Translations under genes and position numbers: made by a program
Assembly (NCBI RefSeq): GCF_040581485.1
Contig: NC_090128.1
Coordinates: 19,646,931-19,710,930 of the forward strand
Reading direction: 5' to 3'
Source of the DNA: Linepithema humile
Lineage: Eukaryota; Arthropoda; Insecta; Hymenoptera; Formicidae
DNA: 64,000 bases
The notes under the pieces: model-generated
What the model was told of the DNA's origin: nothing
The model's database searches: none
The model's input: only the letters and a program-made list of their open reading frames with translations
Part shown: piece by piece, positions 24,701-35,400 of the stretch
Numbering within the stretch: the first letter of the stretch is position 1
Layout: the number at the start of each line of letters is the position of its first letter

Positions 24701-27700
24701 ATTTGTTCTATAGAAAAAACGAAGAAAAGACCAAAAAGGGGGAGATGAGAATGCAACGAATGGATTGGATCCCTTCGATGATGATGACGATGAGGATAAG
24801 CTTAGGGATATGGCAAAACGATTCGAGGCAAAATATGTACGTACAATAACGTTGATGATGAAATTGAATTTGATTGGAGGAAATGAGAGAACTTACAAGC
24901 GTTAATTTTATTTTCAATTGCTGTAGGGAACATCTACTACGGGGAAAAAGAGGCACAAATACGACGATTACGTGGATTTGGGTGCAGGATATGATGAAAA
25001 CGATTCCTTCATCGACAATACTGACGCTGTACGTATCAAGTATTTTATATTTTTTATGCGAGAAAATAACTTTAAAGATATCATTTTCAATATAATTCTC
25101 TTCATGCTTTTCCGACAGTATGATGAAATTGTACCCGAAGAGATGACCACAGCGCACGGTGGTTTTTATATTAATTGCGGAGCTCTTGAATTCAGGGCGG
25201 CCGATAGACATGTGTTAGTTCATAACAATAATAATAATAACAATAGTGATGATGATGAGAGCAGCGAAAGTAGTGAGGAGGACACCGAAGATGTAGATAG
25301 TCCTAAACAAGTAGATAAACGAACTATTATTAGCTCGTCAGATGACGATGAGACGGAGGATATTACGGGTGATAATCCACGAAAAGTAATTACGATTTAA
25401 ATATTTGAAATTATATTAATTTTTTGTGCGCCTACATCGAATAACGTAATGGTGATTTACAGAGACGGAAAACTGAAGAGAGTGGCGAAAAGAAGAGTAA
25501 TCACGAGAATAAGAAAAGGAAAAAGTCTCAAAACCATCAGCCACAGGATGCGCAACAAAATTCTCAACAAGATCTGGATCTTTTAAGACGAAAGGAGAAG
25601 AATGAGACGACAGATGCTGAGGGTGGCACAGGTAATATTTCTCATTATATGTTGGTATAATTCTTCTAATTAAAAGCATTTGATTCAAAACTTTTAACTT
25701 GTGTAATAATTTTGCTATTTTAGCCTCGGAAGATCAAGAGGAAAAGAAAAAGTCCGAAAAACTGGAAAAGAGCAAAATAAATGAGAAAAAGTTTGACATA
25801 AAAAAGTTCGAAAAGAAATCGTCCAATAGTAATGGATACGATGCGAAAAAGATAGATCTGAAAAGATTAGGTAACAAAGAGAGCAATATTGATGATGCGA
25901 TAGAGAGCGTCGTCAATGCGGCTAGAGGAATCGAAGATGATTCGAGTCGCGATACAACAGATTCAGGAAAATCTCGCGTTTGCCTTTATGTTGAATCGGA
26001 CGGGGAGGAAATGGAGAATAAAGAAGCGTCTTTGCCCGAAACTCTCCCTGAGGACATAAAAGAGATAGTGAATAAATTAAAGGTTCAAGCTGAGAACAGT
26101 AAAGACAGTAAAAACAAGTTTTTCAACAGCGCGGTCAACGAAATACTTTTTAAGTGAGTTCCTGTGGTAGTAAATCAAGTAAATTACGAATTACGAATCG
26201 CGAAAAGTATTCTAAGATCTGTTACTTTCATTACAGCTTAGAGAAGAAATTGCGGATGTTGAATTTGGCGAGCATAAGGTTACAAACCTATAGTCATCTA
26301 GTACGATTTTTGCCTTGTAGCAAAATTACTCTTCTCAGTAGAGCAAAGAAACTTTATTTGAAAGACGCTGAATACAGAGTGAATGAACCAATGCATAAGT
26401 AAGTTATTGTGATATTATTATGCATATATGTAAAATATATAAATATAATATATAAATTATCTCTTGTACTTCCGAAAGTTCTGATTTTAGCAAAGTTTGT
26501 TACTGTTACAGATTAAAACAACTTATTGATAATGTCATGCCTTCAGTTATGGACAAATATATGAAGGAGTGTCAAAAAGTTGCTGATGAAAAGTGAGTAA
26601 CTTTATCGTATCGTATTACATATTAGTAGTTTGATATAATTATTATTTCTGATTTTTGTACACTATTTCTGTTTCAATATTACAATGAATCTTTCCGAAT
26701 AATAAACTGTTAATTCGTTATAATATGAAATGGTGGTTAGAAATTTAGGTATAGAAATTTGATAGAAGAAAAATTCAATTTTCCAGCGTTAGTATATATA
26801 AAAATCTACCGTTTATAATTTCCTGAATGTAAACTCATTGTAATTTTTTATTTCTCAGTCCTCAATTATACTGGGAGATATATCGGTACTGTTGGTAAGG
26901 CGCCCCTCGTAAGAGGAACCCCTTTCTATTTTCGCCTCCGACTGCTCTTTCTCTTTATCTTTCTCTTCTTTTCTGTTGTTTTTTATCTTTCTCCCTTAAT
27001 CTAATCTATTCATGCTTATCCATGCTTTTGCTCTCTCAATTACTATGAACATTTACATAACTGATTATGTGTTGCATACGGAGGAAAAGTCATTTGATCA
27101 TTATTCTTCATCAATCACATTGAGAAAGCAGAGGAAGATACGGGGCTTTTTATCATCAGTATCAATATTTAGTTTATCACTAGCATCATCTTTTGTATCA
27201 ATCGAGAAATCTATGCATTTGATCTGGGACACAATTCGACGATTAGGTGATTCGATTATGTGTTACTGTCAAAGAGAGGAGATTAATATCGAGGAATTCT
27301 GTCGCAACAAATGCTGATCATCATTCTTTGTCATCGCGATATCATAATTCTTCGTAATGTTGTTTTCGCTAAAGTATAATTGATCGATTTCAGGGGCTTT
27401 GAGGGATCGCCCGCAGGTGCGGAAAGTAGCGATGAAGAAGATGGTTCTTCTAAAAATACGGAAAAGCCGAAAATACCGCGAAAACGATTTCCATGGACTG
27501 ACGAAGCCAAGTGTGTTATTGATCAATACTGATATGCATATCTTAAACTTGTATTTGCATATATAAATATAAATTTTAATTTTAGGAAACTTGTTCTTGA
27601 AATTGCGAATGCCAGGAGACATTATTTCAAGATTCTGAGACCAAGAAAGGAGAGTATGGAATCATTTGTCGCTACATTCATGGATACAAGTGTCTTACCA

Positions 27701-29734
27701 TTGTGGCCACCCGGTTGCGTAAAGCTGCAGACTTTGTTAAAGTATGCTAGTTCCGTTGAACCTGTGTAAGTATATTATATTGCTCATATATTGTATATAA
27801 ACATTTATCTTCATTTCTCTGTTTTGTAACACTCGTTACAAGAAGATTCGCCTTTTTCTGCTTTGCTTTGCGCATGAAATTACAGTACTGTAGTTGCCTT
27901 ATTTTAACCAAGGTAAAAGGAGTACACATGCATGCCTAAAGGGCAAGATTGAAGATTGATTAAATTAACTTCTTTGTAAATTACGGTCAAGAGATTAGGC
28001 ACGTTGTCTTCATACTACGGCAGGTAGTTGGCCAATTGCTTCAATTGTTTGCTCATTGTGTGTTCTAGGATTGATTGTGGATCATGATTGGGTTAATACT
28101 GATTTCTCCTTCATTCAAAACATTAACGGATTCCTAGAAAAGTTGTATTCTTCCAGATACTCAATTTTTCATTTGTAAATAAATTATAATATTGATTTGT
28201 GTGCAAATATTTAATATTAATGTTGGATCAACGATTCACGAATGTGCTATTTTTTTTTGTACACATGAAAAAATTGCTTAAATTATTTATACGTATTTAT
28301 GTTTGGTTAATATAATTTTTTTTTGTTATTAATTTATTATCAAATGCTCACGGTTAATTTCTTTTGCACTATTTTTTATTGCACAGCTTGTCTTTTCCCT
28401 GTCTCATATTTATGCACTTTGGTATTGATGTTTATATATTGCTTTCTACTAAATATTTATATGCTAAATCATATAATTAATATGATTTTAGTATCAAGAA
28501 GAAATTGAAGAAACCGAAAGAAGGGGCCAGTGCAAATAATATTACTAGTTCTGGAAATACTCAAGTTTGCAACTCTATTACAAGGAACGATGCAATAAAC
28601 GCAAACAATGTTGTATCCCACGAAAATGAAAGGACAAATACGAACGTATCGAAAACACAGATCATTGGTGGCGGAAATTTGACGAACTTTGCAAATGAAA
28701 CGAAATCCAACGACGTCAATACCGATAGAAAGCAACATAGTAATAAACATAAAGACAAACACGTGGAGAATAATGCAGGCCAACAACAAGAAAGTGCTAC
28801 AGTTACCGTCAACAATTCCACAGTTGGTAAAATTTCGGTTGTACCTACGGCTCAACTAATGGCTCAGAAGCCAACTAAGAGCCACGTTGAAAAATTCAAT
28901 TTTATGGACCTAACAAACAGCTCTCTGTCTATAACACCGGTTAACGAGTATCACAAGACATCGGCAAAACCAACCGAAGCAAAGAAGGATGTGGTTTCTA
29001 TTACAGCGTGCCCGGAACCTGCTGTCAGTCACTCCAAGACGAACGAAATTTCCCAAGCTGGCCATCATTCCGTGTACAGACAAGATGCTTCCTATTCGTC
29101 AGCGCAAGCTTTGAAACATAGGTTTTTGCAAGAAAATCCTGACGCTAAATGTGATAAAAGATTGGACGAGAAAGATGTCGATGTGATGGTCAATAAGACT
29201 GATAAGAAGGAGAAGAGAAGGGAGCGTTGCTTAGAGGTGAAGCATCACAAATCATCGCACGACGCGAAGAAAAGGAAGAAGGATCAAAAGATAATTGAGC
29301 AACAAATAGGGCCTATTACTCAAGACGTAGTGTCTATGCCGCAGCAAAATATTCTTTCGAAAGAGGAGCAGGAACAAAGGCAAAACGAGGAAACGATCGC
29401 CGCGACTAATTTCTTGAGCCAGATCATTAACGATGATTCCTCGCCGCGAGGGTTAACGGATAAACGGAAAGACGGATTCATCACGGACGACGCTCTTGGA
29501 AACATGGTGCAACCGACGGAACAAGAGAAAGACGTCCAGATGGTAATGAGATCATTGAAGGAATTGCAGGAGTTACAAGAGATGAAATACTCCCCAAATA
29601 ACTCGCCGGTCGGTGGTGCCATTCAAAAACCTGGTAAATCGAACACGCAGTATGTTACTTATCAAGATGAATATCAACGATTGTATCTCAACAAGGAGGA
29701 CAAGCTGAGATCCAAGGAAGAAACGCAATGGTAG
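21785..29734 (+). CDS. yem: Ubinuclein/yemanuclein, HIRA histone-chaperone complex subunit (11 coding exons)
   Basis: Exons: 21785-21979, 24714-24836, 24927-25028, 25119-25385, 25463-25631, 25724-26153, 26237-26398, 26512-26592, 27394-27510, 27586-27765, 28492-29734. Every junction is GT-AG and in frame; 1,022 residues. The N-terminus (FRFTLTLPES then CPEFNYAQLLK) matches ubinucleins. The Hpc2-related domain is at about 84-172: DPFDDDDDEDKLRDMAKRFE, then YDDYVDLGAGYDENDSFIDN, then GGFYINCGALEF. In this family that domain binds HIRA. The UBN middle domain is at about 400-608, from LPEDIKEIVNKL to LPLWPPGCVKLQTLLKYASS. The C-terminal 400 residues are polar and Lys/Gln-rich, probably disordered. 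Role known from the family: replication-independent H3.3 deposition with HIRA and Cabin1; in Drosophila, yemanuclein is needed for paternal chromatin remodelling and meiosis. Asn repeats and an acidic run (about 25225-25290) follow the Hpc2 domain. Intron 1 is 2.7 kb; the others are mostly under 0.8 kb. The gene starts about 950 bp after the GCNA stop, on the same strand. Confidence 0.94.
21980..24713 (+). other. Ubinuclein intron 1
   Basis: Bounded by GTGAGT at 21980 and TAG at 24713. The first kilobase (to about 23000) is GC-rich, with open frames on both strands that show no family resemblance; the rest is AT-rich. No repeat or nested gene was recognised. The GC-rich start may carry regulatory elements. 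Confidence 0.75.
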
Positions 29735-32394
29735 AAACTACATGCATTATCGCGCGAAACTCAATTCTTTTGTGGACAATAGCGATGGTCGGTTGTTAAT
29801 TTGAAGATAACAGGCGGGGTATTTATATAATTTTCGGTATTTATATAATTACGCTTCTCTTTTCGTACGTACGAACGAACGAACGATCAAGTGAGGATTA
29901 GCCGCGAAACTTCTTCCACTCTTATGACGTCACTATCGACGGAATACAATCTATGCAGCTATTGAGTATAGGTCTGTAGTGATCATATTATGCGTGTCGC
30001 GGGATTTTTAAGTATTTTCATGCAAAAGCCGCCAAATTATGTACATACATTATAAATTCATTAGCGATAGTTTCGGTTGTACATGTACAGAATAAGTATA
30101 AATTATAAAACTCTAGAGTAAAAGGTGCGTATATAATGAACGATTAAATAACGAACGAACAACGAGTGCGAAATCAAATTAATTTAAAAATTTATTTAAA
30201 ATATTTTAAAATTTATTTAAAATATTATGTAAGCAAAGCGGACTGAAAGCAAATCAAACGCTAACGAATGTCACGTCTACATTTGCTTATAAAATGTACA
30301 TCTTTAGAGCTTTATTAGCGAAAGCTCGCAGTTGTTGTCTGTTCTTCATTCGTTTAATGTATACACATCTTGATAGATGTTTGTAAATAAGTGAGCAGCG
30401 TCCAATCGTCTCCGTGAATTGGGTGGTCTATGAAAGTTATATTTTTTTTCACTTATTCGACATCGTGCTTTATTTTATTGTGATTACATATTTAGAAATT
30501 GCTATCTAATATTCTCGATTGCACCGATTGACACATTTTGTTTTAACGATAATTGTATAAGCTTCAAGCTTCTTTTTTTTATAAATACTGCCACAACATG
30601 GGAGGGGCGAGTCATTGGTAAAGCATTATATTTTTTATGCTTTTGACCACCCTGTGTCATAGAACAAGAAAAAAAAAGATTATGTAATTGTTCCTTTTTT
30701 GTCTCAACCATCATTATTGTCATAATTATATACGTGAAAAAGAATGATCAGTTTTGAGTATACGTTCTGATAATTTAATTAAATTACATTATTGCTTTCT
30801 AAATGATTTACTATGAATAGGAAACGGATTGTGGCGATCGCACGAAATGAATCAGAATGTAAAACTTGTTATTGCAAGAACAAAAGGTTACAATGAGGTA
30901 CTTCCACTATATATTATTTTTGTGCTAGATTTTTGTAACATCACAATAAAATGTATGTATCTTCAACGCTTTAGAGTGTTGAAGGAGGGAGTGCGATTAT
31001 CACTAGATTAGCTCAAGAAGGTACATGCGAGCATTCGTTGCTTTCTCGACTTGCATATTTGTGTGGCTTTGTATGTGGCTTGTGACTGAGTGATAGAAAT
31101 ATAATAGATACCATGGGAGAGAGAAAAAGTGCGAAAGGGAGAGAGAATGCGTGGAGAGAAACGCTTGGAGAGAGAATGAGAGAGAACTAGAATATTTTTG
31201 GAACACATAAAGATGACGACTAGAGTACTGTATTATATACCATATACCTTTACCCTCCACCCCTCCCATTTTACCCTTATGATACTTAGAATACGGTTAA
31301 ACGTCTTGTACAATTCTGCATTGAGAATTTTCACTAAGACGACTTAAAATATAAGTTTTGAATATTTTTTACAAAAGTTATATAATTTTTATCCTTTTCT
31401 TTCTCCTATCATGTGGATTATCATATGTTGCATCATTAATGCTTTTTATTAAAAATTTCCTTTTTGCTTACAATCTGTGTTCATTACTGATAAACGCAGT
31501 ACGCGAATAGATCCAGCATCGTCATGAATATCGTATAAGACAAAAGTGAAATTTCTAAAATTGAGAAAAATGCACGCATTGCTAAATTTGATTTTTATTC
31601 CAGTCTATTCTACGTTAAACTTACCAGAGTTTTCTGGACGTAAATTTAAAGTGTTGTCATAAAATATAAAATGCATCATCGTTATGTAGACATTGAAAGC
31701 ATTTGTGAAAGTTCGAAATATCCATTCGTATTCGGAATCTAATAATTTCTTCTCGACCATTTCATCAATTTTTATTTGTAATTTTTGCTTTTTTATTGTA
31801 TGAAAAATTAGCGCAATTATCAACTCAACATTTCGAATGATAACCGATATCAGTTATGTAATTTTCTTTAATTTCCAACAAGACAGTTACGGAATGTAAA
31901 ATAAAACAAATAGTTCATTTGTTTTTTAAAATTGCAAGATTTATACAGTAAACTTTTTTACGGAGTGTCTCGGAATTATCGGATTGAAATATTTCGTGTG
32001 AAATAAACAATTCATTTTGCACTTTGACCTCTTGTTAATTATCTTTATCAGTTTTCGAGAATATTCGATTTATCTCATGCTTTTATTCTCGTCTAATCAA
32101 TTATCACGTCGTCTTATCAATTGCGCGCGTGTGTTTCAAAGAAAAGTTCACCTATCCGTCGAGCGTTGTCGCCACGATCGCGAATCTCGTGACGTAACAC
32201 GACTCAGCAGCGGTCCGAAGTGAGCGGGAACGGTGGAACGGAAGGAGGAGGTGGCGGTCCGATGTGTGACCTTGCAGTGTTTGTAAACAGACACACGTTG
32301 CCGTCGCGAACTGTTACGGACGATCGCCATCGCGAGAGCGAACCACCCCGTGTTATTGTTTCTGAGCTGCGGTGTTCGAGGCGTGTTCACGAGT
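29735..32394 (+). other. Ubinuclein 3' flank and CREBL2 upstream region
   Basis: No supported gene. A (GAAC)n-like run is at 29869-29885 and a perfect TGACGTCA at 29925-29932. No canonical AATAAA was found close behind the ubinuclein stop, so the 3' end is unplaced. A purine-rich tract (31110-31190) and AT-rich sequence follow. From about 32130 the sequence becomes CpG-rich and includes TGACGTAA at 32190-32197, a CRE-like octamer; this is the likely CREBL2 promoter and 5' UTR. Confidence 0.5.
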
Positions 32395-32433
32395 ATGGAA
32401 ATGGAGCCAATGTGCATCGTGGAGAACGAGACG
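32395..32433 (+). CDS. REPTOR-BP: Candidate first coding exon of the CREBL2/REPTOR-BP gene
   Basis: ATG at 32395 opens a 13-codon run (MEMEPMCIVENET) that ends exactly in phase 0 at a strong GTGAGT donor at 32434. Exon 2 begins in phase 0 after an AG at 47094-47095, so the join is clean, and it brings the protein to 120 residues. The exon sits at the 3' edge of a GC-rich, CpG-containing block (32150-32430) that looks like a promoter with a 5' UTR. Alternatives are first exons at 33.2-34.35 kb, where further donor-like sites occur, or translation from a start inside a different 5' exon. Transcript data would decide. Confidence 0.6.
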
Positions 32434-35400
32434 GTGAGTCTGTGATTTTTCAACGATCAGCCGAGCGCTGACAATGTGTTCGCGCGTGACGCAAACCTGC
32501 CATCAGAAACGAGTCTTACGTGCGCGCTCGGCGGGATTACACCATGTTGTGTAAAGAGGGCGCGCTGGATTAATCTCGCATCGAAGAATCGCGTTCGCTC
32601 GTGCAAATCATATTATTCCGATTGTCCGATAGTTGGAAAAATCCCCAGCTCGCATTGACAGAGGTCGCGGGGTGAAGGGAGCGGGTAGGCGAGGGGTTAC
32701 TGTTTAGTTGGCCGATGTTTTGTTCATACGGTCAAGCTGGCGCCTGACATAGCTTGACATTTTTCGCGATAGATGGTGTTCTCCTCGCTCGTGCGTGCAG
32801 TCAGTGTTGCGATATGGGACCGGTTGTATGCGCATGTGCGGTAATACGGCGTCAGTACAGTGTCTCATACAAGTTAAACAAGGCACCGTTACCCCGCTAC
32901 ATTAAAAATATTTCTAAATTTTTTGAAATTGATTGAAATTTTCTACTTCTTGGTTTTTTAGCTGCTGGCTTTGTAGATTCCATGCTTGTAAATAAATAAA
33001 TCTTACCTTATTTGTAGTCACCTAACCTTCTCATGTCAAAACGTCCCGCCATACGGTCAACACACAACATATAACGGCACTGGATCTCCATCACCGCACA
33101 TGCGCAGAGTCGCACATGCGCATATAACCGGTCCCATATCGCAACACTGCGTGCAGTCTTTCGCCGGATGATGGCGCAAGTTCACTTCACAGTTAGTCGA
33201 TAAATTCAAATGGTGATTGTGGTTCGTTGTGCGTCGACGGAAAAGTTTTGTAGGTCGTTTATGCGTAGTACTTCAAAAATTCGCTGTGCGCTAGCAACGT
33301 TCCTTCAACCAATACGGCAGATAGAGTAAAGAGCGACAGACCGAAGCGAATTTCGATATTTCGAGAATCATAGTGAATCATAGCTCTTCAATTTCGATTG
33401 GCGTCATTTACGGAACGCGTCGCGGCGGATCGTTCCATATTTCTCGCGATTCTTATTGTTTAAAAGTGAATTCTTGCACGCGAAAAGTTATTGTGAGTGT
33501 TTCTTGCATCGAACGTTCGTTAAACAACTGTAGGCCAATATCATAATTTCAGTATCCGTTTCTACAATCGAAATCATCTTCATATATTGATGCTATTTTT
33601 TCATCGAAGTGCAGCGAAAATGGAATAGATACACGATCGTCAGGTATGCATGTAATATTGTCTAATTATCTGCATTGATCATGCTTTGTAATAATTTACA
33701 GTTATGGCCATTTTTAATATTTACTAAAACATTTTGCATTTTATTTCTGTTCTAAATAGTAACTTTATTTTAATGTTACTGTCTCTAGTTATTTGTTCTT
33801 GCTCCTTTCTGCTTGTAAAGACTGAATATATACTCATTTTATGTTACGTGCAACAAGTGCGACTAAAACGAACAAACTTAATTACCGCGATGTGATTGGT
33901 TCGCTGTTTCGAGAATCGCAATCTCGCATTTTGGTAACTTCAGAGTAGTTAGTCATGAAAACGTCGCTGTGGCTGCAAAATTGCATTCGAATCTTTCCAT
34001 ATTTCACGCGATCGTTACTGCTTAGAAGTGAATCAAAGTGCGTGAAGATTGATTCTCTCGTGAAGTGTCGGGCGTCCGTTTGAATGCGTTAAACATCGCG
34101 TATACACGTGATTATTACTGCTATTCAATCGTGATTATTCGGAATGGAAGGGTTAAGTAAAAGTCAGAGCATTATCAAAATGGCGATGCGCTTTCGCGAC
34201 GCGCCGTGCGGTGACGCCAGCGCTCACCTTCGCGCTTGCATCGCTGCGATTCGCGGGCGCGAGCCTCGCGCATCACGTCCCTGCTGAGAGCCTTTTAGCC
34301 CGTGAACTGCGCAGTTGACAGAGCCCGCACAACGCGTAGCACCGGTGAGTTTTACTCCAGATCTTTTCGCATGTCTCGTTGCGTCTTCTGTTGGCATCGT
34401 GACGCCACGGAGCGGCACCGCGACGCCTCCGTCGGTTGCGTTTTCGTTCGTCGCACACGTTCAATCTATATTACGCGAGAAATGCCTTATATGCACACGT
34501 ATGTAATGTTTCACGGCGCGGCAGTGTACCGTCGTCGTGCGTATGCGTGTGTACGCTTTCGTTCTCTCTCGCCGGCGACGCGACGAAACCGGGTCGTGCA
34601 CTCGTTCTCTCCGAGACGATCGTAATTTATAACGCGTCGCGACGTTTGCTTGTCGCGACGCCACCGCGGGCTTTTGCGTCGCCCACGCGCGACGCCACTG
34701 CGCAATTCAGCATCGCGCAGCCGAAAAAATCCTCGTTCAATTTTTAAGTTAGCTGTTTTTTTCGCGCGGAAAATCTGTGCGGAATCACGCTTGAATTTGG
34801 CATCGCATTATCGTAAATTGTAGTTACGGGACATGCGTAAATCGTGAATTGTTTCGTGATACTGTTACATGTTATGCGTAATATATAACTGCATTTGATA
34901 AATTTATTTCACGGAGAAATTTATTATTTTACTCGGTTTTGTGTTAATTGTAAAAGCGCATGCGTTTCCTACAGAGCAACTCGATCGAGTTCCGGTGACG
35001 TAATTAGACTATTTAGAGAAGTTATATTGTATTCACCTCGATGGCATAAGCTGTAAATATGGTACAGTGTTCTTATCTAGAAATGATTTAGCATTTAAAG
35101 CTGCATTTTTTAAAGCAAACTATTTATATTGGATGCATAAAATATATGGCACCCCATAACTCAATTAATTATTTATAAATTCATTGATTTGGCGTAAAAT
35201 CTACATTTTTAATGAATCGTTAATTGTTCCTTGATTACTTTATATCAAATATAAATGTATACATTTAAATATACAAAATTGTCAATCTGTTACTAACTCG
35301 TGTTATTAAGTCAATTTTTAAACATGTTAAATATATTGATGTTCTGAACATCTGGTATTATTATGTCTGATATCAGAACATCTGGATTTAATATGATAAT

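Noticed and set aside
26861..27320. Possible extra ubinuclein exon between 26592 and 27394 (AG at 26859-26860 followed by an open stretch)
   Set aside because: Joining 26592 directly to 27394 keeps frame and yields the expected domain continuity; the candidate shows no UBN similarity.
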